From DAIOFH01 sp036745875 (lineage in GTDB: Bacteria; Planctomycetota; SZUA-567), in contig DAIOFH010000019.1 in the NCBI GenBank assembly GCA_036745875.1, positions 1 to 42,561 on the forward strand: a stretch of 42,561 nucleotides of DNA. Direction: 5' to 3'. This document shows, in pieces, positions 15,470 to 24,151 of the stretch. The position numbers and the translations under genes are program-made. The notes beneath the pieces are model-generated. The model searched no databases and had not been told where the DNA came from. It worked only from the letters and a program-made list of their open reading frames with translations. Numbering within the stretch: position 1 is the first letter of the stretch; the number at the start of each line of letters is the position of its first letter.

Positions 15470-16216
15470 TTACCGTCTCAAATAATCTTTAAGCGCCTCG
15501 ATCTCCGCGTCGACCTCGGCGTCAGAAGTGACGAGCTCACGAATCTCCGAACGCAGGATCTTCTGGAAAATATTCCTGCCGCGATGGAGGAAGTTGGTAA
15601 CTTCGATTTCCGTCGCTCCGATTTCCTCGCCAATTTCTCGATAACTCGGCGGCGACTGGTCGGCCGATGTTTCAAGGTAGCGCCTGAAGGCGAGATAATA
15701 CTGCTGACGTCTGCCTTCGCCGCATTCGTCCCGCATGCGTTCCAAGGTTGTTTCCAGCAAGGACAAGGCCCAGCGTCGATTGAAATCGTCCTCGGCCGTT
15801 TCGCCGGTGGCGAGTTCCGGAAGGGCGACTTCCTCGCCATTGTTGTCCGTGGTGATGAAGTTGAGGGAGATGGCAGCTTCCTTCCTCGCCTTGCGTGCGA
15901 GTTGTTTCGAGAGGAAGCGGTTGGCCGTCACCAGGACAAAGGTGCGGAACCTGCCGCGTTCGCGATCGGCGACTGCCATAAAGTCCTTTTCCAGGAAGGT
16001 GGCGAAATACTCCTGGGTCATATCGATGGCGTCCTCATGGTTCAGGCCGCGCCTGCGAATATAATAATATACCGGCTTCCAATAGTTGCGGCAGAGGAAC
16101 GACAGGCATTTTTTCCTGTCGAGGTCGTCCTCGTCCGCATTTTGCGCACCGATGATCATCGACCAAGCGGTGGTGCGAAAATGACTAAAGCCGGAATCCA
16201 CATCCGATGCGTTCAA
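15470..16216 (-). CDS. ECF-type RNA polymerase sigma factor
   Basis: This is a 248-aa two-domain sigma factor. Region 2 is seen around residues 43-100: YWKPVYYYIRRRG, then EDAIDMTQEYFATFLEK (region 2.2, core binding) and DRERGRFRTFV. Region 4 lies at about 185-220 with YREIGEEIGATEIEVTNFLHRG, a helix-turn-helix for -35 recognition. The style, with the GRFRTFV motif and an adjacent TPR-tailed Ser/Thr kinase, matches ECF groups abundant in Planctomycetes and Verrucomicrobia. No anti-sigma factor gene is next to it. The start is TTG 16216, strongly supported by AGAGGTG six nt upstream on the minus strand; no better ATG is available. It lies 219 nt downstream of the Ser/Thr kinase gene on the same strand. 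The spacer contains a near-perfect palindrome (16348-16363) and a GAGAGG/CCTCTC hairpin (16413-16427), but no T-tract. Confidence 0.88.
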   Translation of the reverse strand: MNASDVDSGFSHFRTTAWSMIIGAQNADEDDLDRKKCLSFLCRNYWKPVYYYIRRRGLNHEDAIDMTQEYFATFLEKDFMAVADRERGRFRTFVLVTANRFLSKQLARKARKEAAISLNFITTDNNGEEVALPELATGETAEDDFNRRWALSLLETTLERMRDECGEGRRQQYYLAFRRYLETSADQSPPSYREIGEEIGATEIEVTNFLHRGRNIFQKILRSEIRELVTSDAEVDAEIEALKDYLRR

Positions 16217-16435
16217 TATTCACCTCTTTATCATGAGAACTAGCACATTAAAAATGGATGGTCCCCTGTTTCGTTTCACGGCACAACTGGGATATGCCGA
16301 ATAGCGCCGAGGGAGGTTCAACCATTATTTAAGGCACAATAATGAATGGGAAAAATTTCTCCCAAAGAGTATATCGACCAAAGTAGCGAAAAAGTTCAGT
16401 CAAAGGCATGGCGAGAGGATCCCTCTCTCCAACTA

Positions 16436-19400
16436 TTACGTATCCACCAGGTCGGTCAGCAACGGCACCGTAGGCGGCGGGTTCGGGGCCGGCGGCGGCA
16501 TGGGAACAGGGCCAGGAGGCGCACCGACCTGGTCAGGCAGGAGCTTGGACGCTTCATTCACCTTGTTGAGTCGGTCGTAGAGGATTTTCGCCATGTTGTA
16601 TTCCATATAGACATGGACATTGGAATCGACGGCTTTTTTCAGGAAAGCAAGCGCATTGACCGTTTCGCCCTTCGCCCAAGCGCGCGCCCCAAGATAAAAG
16701 GCCGTCTCGCACAACGCTTCAGGCGTCACCGCCAGATTGATTGCCTGCTCTTCTCCATACGGGTTTTCGTCAAGATAGATACTCGCAGTCATCGCCAGCC
16801 ACGGCTTGTCGGGCCGAACGTCGATTTGCTTGCCAAACTCCGCCGGGTCCGGCGTCTGGCCCATGCGGGTCAGGGCGACCCAGCGCATGAGGGCGGGGTA
16901 TACCTTCCCGGAAGCGCGCAGTTCTAAGGACGCGTCAAAATCCTCCACTGCTTCAGCATACTTGCCGCGCAAGAGGCGAATGGCCCCGCGCCGATGGATT
17001 CGTACACCCCGGTCGCTGCGCAAGGGCGATTTTTCGACAGCCTTGTCAAAGGCGATTTCCGCGACATCGAGGCGGTTCATGTACAGGTTAAGCATGCCGA
17101 GGCGGTAATCAAGATTACGATTGTCGGGCTGAATGTCCCGTATTTTCATATAATCGGTTTCGGCCAGGTCGTATTTTTTCTGCGACTCGTAAATAGCCGC
17201 CCGGTCCATCAACGCTGCGACATAGTTCGGATCGATCTTCAACGCGGCTTCAATATCCCTCAAACCGTCTTCCGGCCTGTCTTTGTGCTTGAACAGGGCG
17301 TACCCTCTGTGCTGAAGAGCCCACTTGAATTCCGGGTTGACCTGTAGCGCCTGGCTGTAGTCGGCAATCGCGGCGTCCAGATGTTCGCCGGCCTTTTCCA
17401 GGTCTGTGGGATACAGCCGCAGAAACAGGTCCTGATGCAATATGCCGCGATTGAGGTACGCCGACGGCTTGTCCGGCTGGAAGAGGCAATATTGCGAATA
17501 GGCGTCGATCGCCTTTTCGGGATCGTAAAACTTGCCGCCGCGCCGCCCATAAATAGAACCGCGTATCTGCCAGATTTCATACAATCCGGGGTTGCGCCAC
17601 GAATCGCCTCCGGCGGCTGCGCCGGAACCGCTTCGGGCGGCGCGGTCATCTTCCTCGATCTTGGCAATGCGTTCGAGCGCTTCCTCCTCGCGGCCGGTAT
17701 GGGTGGCTATGTATGCGGCTCCGAGCTCGGAGAACTCGTTCCCCGGATCGATAGCGTTCATGGCGGCGAATTCGGACATCGCCATGTCGGGATCGCGGCG
17801 AATGTCGAAATAAATGCGCCCAAGATAATAATGGGCCATGATATAAGATTCGTCGCGGGAATAAGCCTGTTTGTAGTCGGCGATAGCCTTGCCGATCTCT
17901 CGCGCCTGTTCGTATGCGCGGGCGCGGGCATAGTAGGCCTCCGCCGCGTCAGGGCTGTCCTTGCCGCCCGACTCGAGGATGGTGACTGCCTGGGTAAACA
18001 TGTCTATCGCCGGCTGGAGCAGTTGCAACTTGCGGACATTGTCCCGTTCCTTTTCCACCGCGTTTTTCGACTTGTCCATTATTTCCGCGCCTTTTTCCAG
18101 CGGCACGCGGGCGGCGGCGCGGCGGCGCAGATTTTCGCGCCTGGATTCCTCCGCCATAAGAAGCTGGAGATTGGTGCGTTCGCGGTTGATGCGTTCCTCT
18201 TCGACGCGGAGTTCGGCAATTTCCGCCTGCTCTCCCAATTTTTTTGCCCGAAGTGACATTGCGGCGGTGAGAACGATTGCCGTTACCATCACCGCTCCGG
18301 CAAGAACGGTGGCGCGGTGGCGGCGGGCAAATTTCAGGGAGCGGCCCCAGAGGCCTTCGCGGTAGGCGGAAACAGGCAGGATATCAAGAAAACGCTCCAG
18401 GTCGTCGGCGAGTTCCTTGACCGTCTGGTAACGATCTTCCGGATTGTCCTGGATAGCCTTCATGACGATGGCTTCGAGGTCGCGGGGCAGGCTCGGATCG
18501 CGCTCGCGCGGCGGGACCACCGGGAACTCGTCTATGCGTTTCCTGAATTCCTTGAAGGTGATTTTTCCGACGTCGCGGGGAAGCTGGTTGACGAGGATAC
18601 GGTAGAGCATGACGCCAAGGGAATAGACATCGCAACGAGCATCGGGTTTTCCCGGTTTGAAGCGTTCAGGGGCGATATACAGGGGTGTTCCAGCGACAAC
18701 CTTCGGGTTGTCGTCGCGGCGGATGGCGAAGCCCCAGTCGAGGACATATACTTCGCCGAAAGGTCCGAGCTTGACGTTTTGCGGTTTCAGGTCCAGATGG
18801 CAGACTCCGCGCGAATGGGCGAATTCCATGGCGTGGCAGACCTGGAGAAAGATATTCAATAAACGCCGGCGGGAAAGTTCACCCCGGTCGCGGTTCGAGC
18901 GGCCTGCCCCACCCTCGGCATGGGCTTTTTTCAGCAGGTCGTCGAGGGTGACGCCTTCGACCTTTTTCATGACGAAAAACGGGCTGCCCGTTTCATCGCG
19001 GCAGAGGTCGTAGGTCGGCAGGATATTGGGGTGTTCGAGCATGCCGCCGAGGCGGGCCTCGTTTTCGAGCTGTTTTTCCCTGTCGGCGGTCAGGGGCGAT
19101 TTCAATATCTTGATAGCGACGTCGCGGTCAAGGACGGTATCACGGAACCTAAGCACCTTGCCCTGGCCACCTTCGCCGATGACGTCTATGTATTCGTAGC
19201 GTTCGCCATAATCCTTGACTGAAGGGTTGTCCGTCTCGCCCGGACTGCCGAGAAGGCCGGCAAGGAAGTCGCCGTCAGCCTTGCGGAGGGTTTTGTCGAG
19301 TCCGGAGCCGAGGTCCGCTTCCATTTTATCGGACGTGGGCGGGCTGATTATTTCCGAGATCGACGCCGAGGCGTGGCGTCGTTTGGCAGTACCCTTGTCT

Positions 19401-19489
19401 GCAATCGCAGAGCCGGCGTCCCGTAGTGAGTCGGGAAGTGCGGCGAGTATGCTTTCGACCTTGTTGACGCTTTTATCGTTTTTGTCCAT
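16436..19489 (-). CDS. Transmembrane Ser/Thr protein kinase with C-terminal TPR array
   Basis: This is a 1017-aa Hanks-type kinase. The kinase domain spans about residues 98-370: glycine loop GEGGQGKV, ATP Lys127, catalytic loop HLDLKPQN (Asp233, Asn238) and metal-binding Asp251 in DWG. HLD instead of HRD makes it a non-RD kinase, so it probably does not need activation-loop phosphorylation in the usual way. A single membrane segment lies at about 393-413. It is followed by a charged coiled coil (about 415-480) and many TPR-like repeats to about 960, which would lie on the far side of the membrane. A Pro-rich tail precedes the stop. The TPR part probably senses envelope proteins. The ECF sigma gene follows on the same strand, so sigma control by phosphorylation is a reasonable inference. 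It is divergent from the NtrB-like gene. Confidence 0.9.
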   Translation of the reverse strand: MDKNDKSVNKVESILAALPDSLRDAGSAIADKGTAKRRHASASISEIISPPTSDKMEADLGSGLDKTLRKADGDFLAGLLGSPGETDNPSVKDYGERYEYIDVIGEGGQGKVLRFRDTVLDRDVAIKILKSPLTADREKQLENEARLGGMLEHPNILPTYDLCRDETGSPFFVMKKVEGVTLDDLLKKAHAEGGAGRSNRDRGELSRRRLLNIFLQVCHAMEFAHSRGVCHLDLKPQNVKLGPFGEVYVLDWGFAIRRDDNPKVVAGTPLYIAPERFKPGKPDARCDVYSLGVMLYRILVNQLPRDVGKITFKEFRKRIDEFPVVPPRERDPSLPRDLEAIVMKAIQDNPEDRYQTVKELADDLERFLDILPVSAYREGLWGRSLKFARRHRATVLAGAVMVTAIVLTAAMSLRAKKLGEQAEIAELRVEEERINRERTNLQLLMAEESRRENLRRRAAARVPLEKGAEIMDKSKNAVEKERDNVRKLQLLQPAIDMFTQAVTILESGGKDSPDAAEAYYARARAYEQAREIGKAIADYKQAYSRDESYIMAHYYLGRIYFDIRRDPDMAMSEFAAMNAIDPGNEFSELGAAYIATHTGREEEALERIAKIEEDDRAARSGSGAAAGGDSWRNPGLYEIWQIRGSIYGRRGGKFYDPEKAIDAYSQYCLFQPDKPSAYLNRGILHQDLFLRLYPTDLEKAGEHLDAAIADYSQALQVNPEFKWALQHRGYALFKHKDRPEDGLRDIEAALKIDPNYVAALMDRAAIYESQKKYDLAETDYMKIRDIQPDNRNLDYRLGMLNLYMNRLDVAEIAFDKAVEKSPLRSDRGVRIHRRGAIRLLRGKYAEAVEDFDASLELRASGKVYPALMRWVALTRMGQTPDPAEFGKQIDVRPDKPWLAMTASIYLDENPYGEEQAINLAVTPEALCETAFYLGARAWAKGETVNALAFLKKAVDSNVHVYMEYNMAKILYDRLNKVNEASKLLPDQVGAPPGPVPMPPPAPNPPPTVPLLTDLVDT

Positions 19490-19638
19490 ACGACCCTATT
19501 TCATGTGCTTCATGCTGCGTTATTAATACTATCGGCCGCCGAGCTGCCTTGCACGTAATTATATCGGAAACAGCAACCAGAAAACAATGCCCGTTCCATG
19601 CCGATGGTGCATGAACGACACGGCATTAATGCACATGC

Positions 19639-19666
19639 TTGTAAAACGCATATTAATGTATATAAC
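19639..19666 (+). promoter_or_regulatory. Candidate promoter for the ntrBC-fapA-recA run
   Basis: TTGTAA (19639-19644), 16 nt, TATAAC (19661-19666), about 90 nt ahead of the NtrB-like start, in the 266-nt divergent spacer shared with the Ser/Thr kinase gene. The spacer also contains the palindrome GCATTAATGC and GTGCAT/ATGCAC repeats at 19606-19634. Confidence 0.4.
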
Positions 19667-19681
19667 TGAAACCTTGAAAAA

Positions 19682-19759
19682 ATGAAAAAGGAGATCGTAC
19701 TGCCGTTGAAAACGCACGGCTATTCCCCCTATCCCCCTGAAAATGGTGATACTCCATGA
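19682..19759 (+). CDS. Possible 25-codon leader ORF overlapping the NtrB-like start
   Basis: An ATG at 19682 opens a 25-residue frame (MKKEIVLPLKTHGY...) whose TGA overlaps the NtrB-like ATG as ATGA at 19756-19759. The downstream gene has only a weak ribosome site of its own, so coupling is possible. The leader itself lacks a convincing Shine-Dalgarno sequence, and AAGGAG occurs inside it (19688-19693). It could be chance. Confidence 0.25.
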   Translation: MKKEIVLPLKTHGYSPYPPENGDTP

Positions 19760-21042
19760 CCGAGCCTGAACAGAACTCACAGCCAGCCCCCGACATGCCG
19801 CCAGATCTCGCGGAACTGGGGGAAATCATCCGCGCCTATTCGGCAGCGGCAGCGGAACTCCAGCAGTCCCACCAACTGCTGCAAAAACAGGTGCAGGAAC
19901 TTTCCGGCGAACTGCGCAAAAAAAACGACGAACTGTCCCTGACCGTCGACCAAGTTTCATCCCTTAAAAACTACCTGGCAAGCATCATCAACTCCTCCGC
20001 CGACGGTATAATCGCCATCAACATGGAACGCAGAATCATGGCCTGGAACCCGGCGGCAAGCATGCTGACGGAAATCGACCCCGACATCCCGCAAAATCCC
20101 GACGGCATGTTCATCCTTAACGCTATGCCCGGCCCCTGTCGCGAAATGGGGTTGATGCTGATGGAATCGCTGCAGGAAAACAGGAAAATTTCCGGCGTCG
20201 AAATGCGCCTTACCGACCGTCTCGGCAATACGCGCGTCCTATCGGTGTCCGCCAGCCCGGTCATGAACCTTGAAGACAGGGCGGAAACAAAAAGCCACAT
20301 CGGCGCAGTGCAGATTTTTTCAGAACTGACCGCCATCCGCGAACTTGAAGACCGGGCAAATCGCCAGGACCGCCTCGCCGCCCTTGGCGAAATGGCTGCC
20401 GGCGTCGCCCACGAAATCAGAAACCCCCTTGGCGGCATCGAGTTGTACGCATCCAGCCTGGGTCGTAAATTCGCGGAGGACAGTTCCGAACGGGCGACCT
20501 GCCAGAAAATAATCGCTGCAGCCGCCAGCCTCAACCGCATAGTCACCGACATGCTGACCTTTACCCGCGGTCGCTCCGCGCAACCAAGGCCAACGCCGGT
20601 ACGACAGGTGGTCCGCCCCGCCCTTGATCTGGCGGCGGGGGAACTTGCAACCCGTGAAATTGAAACAACAGTGGAGATTGATAACGAAGAACGGCGCTAT
20701 CCCCTTGACCCTGAACAACTTTCGCAGGCTGCATTGAATGTCATCCTGAACGCCGCCCAGGCGATAGGCAAAAACGGCACGATCCGGATCAGTGCCAAAT
20801 GCGAACAAATCTCTCCGGACAATTCGGATCTGGTCATCTCCTTCGCCGACGACGGCCCCGGCATACCGGACGAGGCGAAGGCCAAGATATTCGATCCATT
20901 TTTCACGTTGAGAAAGGACGGCACCGGTCTCGGTCTCGCCATCGTCAACAAGATTGTCGGAGACCACAGCGGCATCATTGACGTCAAGGACAACAAACCG
21001 CGCGGGACAATAGTGAGCTTCCGCATCCCTGTCGGCAAATGA
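19756..21042 (+). CDS. Cytosolic PAS-domain sensor histidine kinase (NtrB/AtoS/FlrB-like)
   Basis: This is a 428-aa soluble kinase with no membrane segment. An N-terminal coiled coil (about 25-70) leads to a PAS domain (about 72-185, with NSSADGIIAIN and WNPAAS). The HisKA box has the NtrB-type motif GVAHEIRNPLGG with phospho-acceptor His219. The ATPase domain carries NVILNAAQAI, DDGPGIP and GTGLGLAIVNKI. The next gene, 88 nt downstream, encodes an NtrC-type activator, its evident partner. Kinases of this class with PAS input control nitrogen, acetoacetate or flagellar sigma-54 regulons. The FapA gene after the regulator hints at a surface or motility role, but the ligand is unknown. Confidence 0.88.
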   Translation: MTEPEQNSQPAPDMPPDLAELGEIIRAYSAAAAELQQSHQLLQKQVQELSGELRKKNDELSLTVDQVSSLKNYLASIINSSADGIIAINMERRIMAWNPAASMLTEIDPDIPQNPDGMFILNAMPGPCREMGLMLMESLQENRKISGVEMRLTDRLGNTRVLSVSASPVMNLEDRAETKSHIGAVQIFSELTAIRELEDRANRQDRLAALGEMAAGVAHEIRNPLGGIELYASSLGRKFAEDSSERATCQKIIAAAASLNRIVTDMLTFTRGRSAQPRPTPVRQVVRPALDLAAGELATREIETTVEIDNEERRYPLDPEQLSQAALNVILNAAQAIGKNGTIRISAKCEQISPDNSDLVISFADDGPGIPDEAKAKIFDPFFTLRKDGTGLGLAIVNKIVGDHSGIIDVKDNKPRGTIVSFRIPVGK

Positions 21043-21130
21043 CTTGTCGGCAAAGCCGGTTTTGATAGAATAAAGTAAGTATATACTGCTCATTCACGAT
21101 GACCGATACTTAACCATAACAGGGAAAAAA

Positions 21131-22540
21131 ATGGCCAAACAGAAAATCGTCATAGTCGATGACGACGACTTTATGAGAGACAGCCTCCTGGAGGCGCTGG
21201 ACAACCCGAAATTCGAACTGCGCGGCTTCGCCCGTGCCCAGGATGCGCTTATAGAAATCGCTGACGGCTCGGCGTCGCTCCTGCTGACCGACATGCGCAT
21301 GCCGGAAATGAGCGGCCTTGAGCTCCTGAAGGAAGCCAAACGCCTCGACCCCGACCTGCCGGTGGTGATGATGACCGCGTTCGCGACGATCGAAACGGCA
21401 GTCGAGGCGATGAAGGACGGCGCATTCGATTATGTGATGAAGCCGTTCAAGGCGGAGGAAATCGAACTTACCGTCGGCCGCGCCCTTGAGCACCGGCGTC
21501 TCCTCACCGAAAACGAATTCCTCAAAAGCGAACTCAACAAAAAATTCCGCCTCGCCGACTTTGTCGGCAAAAGCCCGGCAATGAAAAAGGTGTTTGACGA
21601 AATACGCCAGGCAGCCCCCAGCTCCGCCACCGTCTTTATCCGCGGCGAATCCGGGACCGGCAAAGAACTGGTCGCACGCTCCATCCATGCCCAAAGCCCG
21701 CGTCGCGACAAACCCCTCGTCAAGGTGAATTGCGCCGCGCTTTCAGCCGGCGTCCTCGAGTCGGAACTTTTCGGCCATGAAAAAGGCGCATTTACCGGCG
21801 CGGACAAGCGGCGCATCGGCAGGTTCGAAATGGCCGACGGCGGGACGCTGTTCCTGGATGAGGTGTCGGAAATGGACCTGGGCCTCCAGGGAAAACTGCT
21901 CCGCGTCCTGCAGGAAAAGGAGTTCGAGCGCGTGGGCTCGTCTGAAACGATTTCCGTCGACGTCCGCATCCTCGCCAGTTCCAACCGCGACCTGGAAAAA
22001 AGCATCGAGGAAGGCAGTTTTCGCCAGGACCTTTACTACCGCCTGAACGTCATCTCCGTCGAACTCCCTCCCCTGCGGGAGCGCAAAGCCGACATCCCGG
22101 ACCTTGCGAAACATTTCCTCGACCGTTACCGCTCCGAGGAAGGGGCGAAAGTCAGGGAGATTTCGCCGGAAGCCATGGAAGTGCTGCAAAACTACGACTG
22201 GCCCGGCAATGTCCGCGAGCTTGCCAATATCATGGAGCGCCTCGTCGTGCTTGGCAGGAGCGAGACGATCAGCCGGGAACAGGCGGAAAACAGCCTTCCC
22301 AAGGGAGCGAACCGCATTCAGATCCCTTCCGCGGCTTCCGCAAGCGGGACGGAAGACGCGAGTCCCCTTTCCTACCGCAACCAGACTCTCGACGATGTAG
22401 AGCGCGAATTCATCGAAATGACTCTCAAGCATTTCGCCGGCGCCAGGGCGAAGTCGGCGGAAGCCCTTGGCATCAGCGAACGTTCCCTGCGTGACCGCAT
22501 CAAGCGCTGGCAGGAAGCGGGATTGTTTCCAGACATTTAA
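21131..22540 (+). CDS. NtrC-family sigma-54-dependent response regulator
   Basis: This 469-aa regulator has a receiver domain (residues 1-120; acidic pocket DDDD at 10-13, phospho-acceptor Asp54 in LLTDMRMPEMSG). An AAA+ domain follows, with Walker A GESGTGKE (about 173-180), GAFTGA (219-224, sigma-54 contact), Walker B GTLFLDEVSEM and the arginine-containing FRQDLYYRLNV. A Fis-type helix-turn-helix closes the C-terminus (AKSAEALGISERSLRDRIKRW). All key activator residues are present, so it should be a competent sigma-54 activator. AGGGAAAAAA upstream supports the start. I found no correctly spaced GG-N10-GC promoter in the gaps I scanned, so its targets probably lie elsewhere. Confidence 0.93.
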   Translation: MAKQKIVIVDDDDFMRDSLLEALDNPKFELRGFARAQDALIEIADGSASLLLTDMRMPEMSGLELLKEAKRLDPDLPVVMMTAFATIETAVEAMKDGAFDYVMKPFKAEEIELTVGRALEHRRLLTENEFLKSELNKKFRLADFVGKSPAMKKVFDEIRQAAPSSATVFIRGESGTGKELVARSIHAQSPRRDKPLVKVNCAALSAGVLESELFGHEKGAFTGADKRRIGRFEMADGGTLFLDEVSEMDLGLQGKLLRVLQEKEFERVGSSETISVDVRILASSNRDLEKSIEEGSFRQDLYYRLNVISVELPPLRERKADIPDLAKHFLDRYRSEEGAKVREISPEAMEVLQNYDWPGNVRELANIMERLVVLGRSETISREQAENSLPKGANRIQIPSAASASGTEDASPLSYRNQTLDDVEREFIEMTLKHFAGARAKSAEALGISERSLRDRIKRWQEAGLFPDI

Positions 22541-22587
22541 CCAATTAATAGCGAGTCGTCGGTGGTAACTATTTTGAAGGTCGTCAC

Positions 22588-24123
22588 ATGACAGTGGAAA
22601 CACAGTTCGAAACACCCGATACAACATTAGCTGGTCGCAACGGCGAAGAAATACCGATGCGAACCCTCTTCGTCGACGAGACGCCGGTGATGTTCACCCA
22701 TCTGGTAGTCACGCTCGACCGGATGCAGGTATTCCTGAGGATCATACCCGGCGCGAATTTCAAACAGATCAGCGCCGACTACCTTTCCGATCTACTATCC
22801 TCCTTTCATGTCATATACGGCGTCGACCGAACGAATTTGGCGTTTTTCGCCGCGCTGCAAAGCTCCCCCACGCCGTTTGACGGGTATTTTCAGGTGGCGC
22901 GCGGGACGCCGCCCCACAAGGGCGAAGACGGCTATATCGAATTCCACGTCCAGCCCAGCGCCGCGGTCCCGCGTTACGACTTGAATGACAGCGGCGGAAT
23001 TGATTTCAAACAATTGAACCTTATCGAAAACTGCTTTGCCGGTCAAAGGGTCGCATCCATCGTACCCCCCGGCCCCGGCAGACCCGGCTTTGACGTGTTC
23101 AATAACGTCATCCAGCCCGAACCCGGCGTTCCGGCCAAGATACGCCCCGGTCCCGGCGTGCTCATCAGTTCCACCGGCCGCGATTTCAATTCGGATATAG
23201 AAGGGCGTCTTATTTTCGAGGACGGCATCCTCTCCATTTCCCCGCTGCTGGAAATAATCCATGACATCGACTACAGCGTCGGCAATGTTGATTTCATCGG
23301 CAAGGTCGTCATCAACGGCACGGTCCTGGATGGCTTCAGCGTCATGGGAAAAAAAGGCGTCGAGATCAAGGGCGACCTCAATGCCGCCACCATCACCTCG
23401 GACGGCGACGTTTCAGTCATGGGCGGCGTCAACGGCAAAAACAACGCCTATGTCAGCTGCGCCGCCTTTTCCGCGCGCTACATCGACAACGCCACGATAG
23501 AAGCGAAAGGCGACGTCTCCTCCGACAAGGAAATACTCCATTCCTCCGTAAAAAGCCTGGGAAAGGTGTCCATCCCGAGGGGAGCCATCGTCGGCGGCGA
23601 GGTTTGGGCTTTCGAAGGGATTGAAGCGGGTACGGCCGGCACGGAACTCGGCGTTGCCACTGCGCTTGTATCGGGCCTGAGCTGGACGGACGAAAACGTC
23701 CTTTCCGAAGTAAGGGCGAAAATCGCCGAAAACAGCGAACGCGTCCAGGCGGCGAAACTGCTTCTCGACCAGATCCTGAACACGCCGGACATGTCCTCAA
23801 ACCTGACCCTCGACCAAAAATCGATGATTTCGGACCTTATCGCCGAACTGCGTACCCTCAGGGACAACATGGCGCAACTGGTAGAAGAAAAGAATCGCAT
23901 CGTCAACCGCAAGCACACCGGCAGGGTTTGCCAGATCAATGTCAGCCAAAACCTATACATGGGCGTAAAAGTGCGATTCACCAGGTACCAGGGCGAAATC
24001 AAAGATGCCCTGAAAGGCCCTCTTTCCATAATCCAGGATGAAGAGAGAAAGACATTCCGAACCGTCGGTTCCTTCCAGCTGAAGCCAGAGGAACCAGAAC
24101 GTTCCGAATTCGACAACTTGTGA
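22588..24123 (+). CDS. FapA / DUF342 family protein
   Basis: This 511-aa protein shows the FapA pattern. A variable N-terminal domain (about 1-160) is followed by the Gly/Pro-rich segment PGPGRPGFDVFNNVI, typical of the family. A right-handed beta-helix-like repeat region (about 235-365) has GLEIKGD-type rungs such as VEIKGDLNAATI and GDVSVMGGV. A helical C-terminal region follows (about 375-440). FapA proteins are cytosolic and are linked to polar flagellum assembly and envelope-associated functions in some bacteria; the mechanism is not settled. Its position directly after an NtrB/NtrC pair suggests co-regulation. GAAGG precedes the start. The recA gene follows 28 nt after the stop. Confidence 0.82.
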   Translation: MTVETQFETPDTTLAGRNGEEIPMRTLFVDETPVMFTHLVVTLDRMQVFLRIIPGANFKQISADYLSDLLSSFHVIYGVDRTNLAFFAALQSSPTPFDGYFQVARGTPPHKGEDGYIEFHVQPSAAVPRYDLNDSGGIDFKQLNLIENCFAGQRVASIVPPGPGRPGFDVFNNVIQPEPGVPAKIRPGPGVLISSTGRDFNSDIEGRLIFEDGILSISPLLEIIHDIDYSVGNVDFIGKVVINGTVLDGFSVMGKKGVEIKGDLNAATITSDGDVSVMGGVNGKNNAYVSCAAFSARYIDNATIEAKGDVSSDKEILHSSVKSLGKVSIPRGAIVGGEVWAFEGIEAGTAGTELGVATALVSGLSWTDENVLSEVRAKIAENSERVQAAKLLLDQILNTPDMSSNLTLDQKSMISDLIAELRTLRDNMAQLVEEKNRIVNRKHTGRVCQINVSQNLYMGVKVRFTRYQGEIKDALKGPLSIIQDEERKTFRTVGSFQLKPEEPERSEFDNL

Positions 24124-24151
24124 AAAATGATAAAAGGCACGAGCGATTTCC

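Noticed and set aside
17381..18256. 291-codon plus-strand frame opposite the Ser/Thr kinase gene
   Set aside because: It is a codon-bias shadow of the TPR region with no start context.
24098..24151. SOS/LexA box before recA
   Set aside because: Only a short GAACGTTC palindrome is visible, without the spacing of known LexA boxes.
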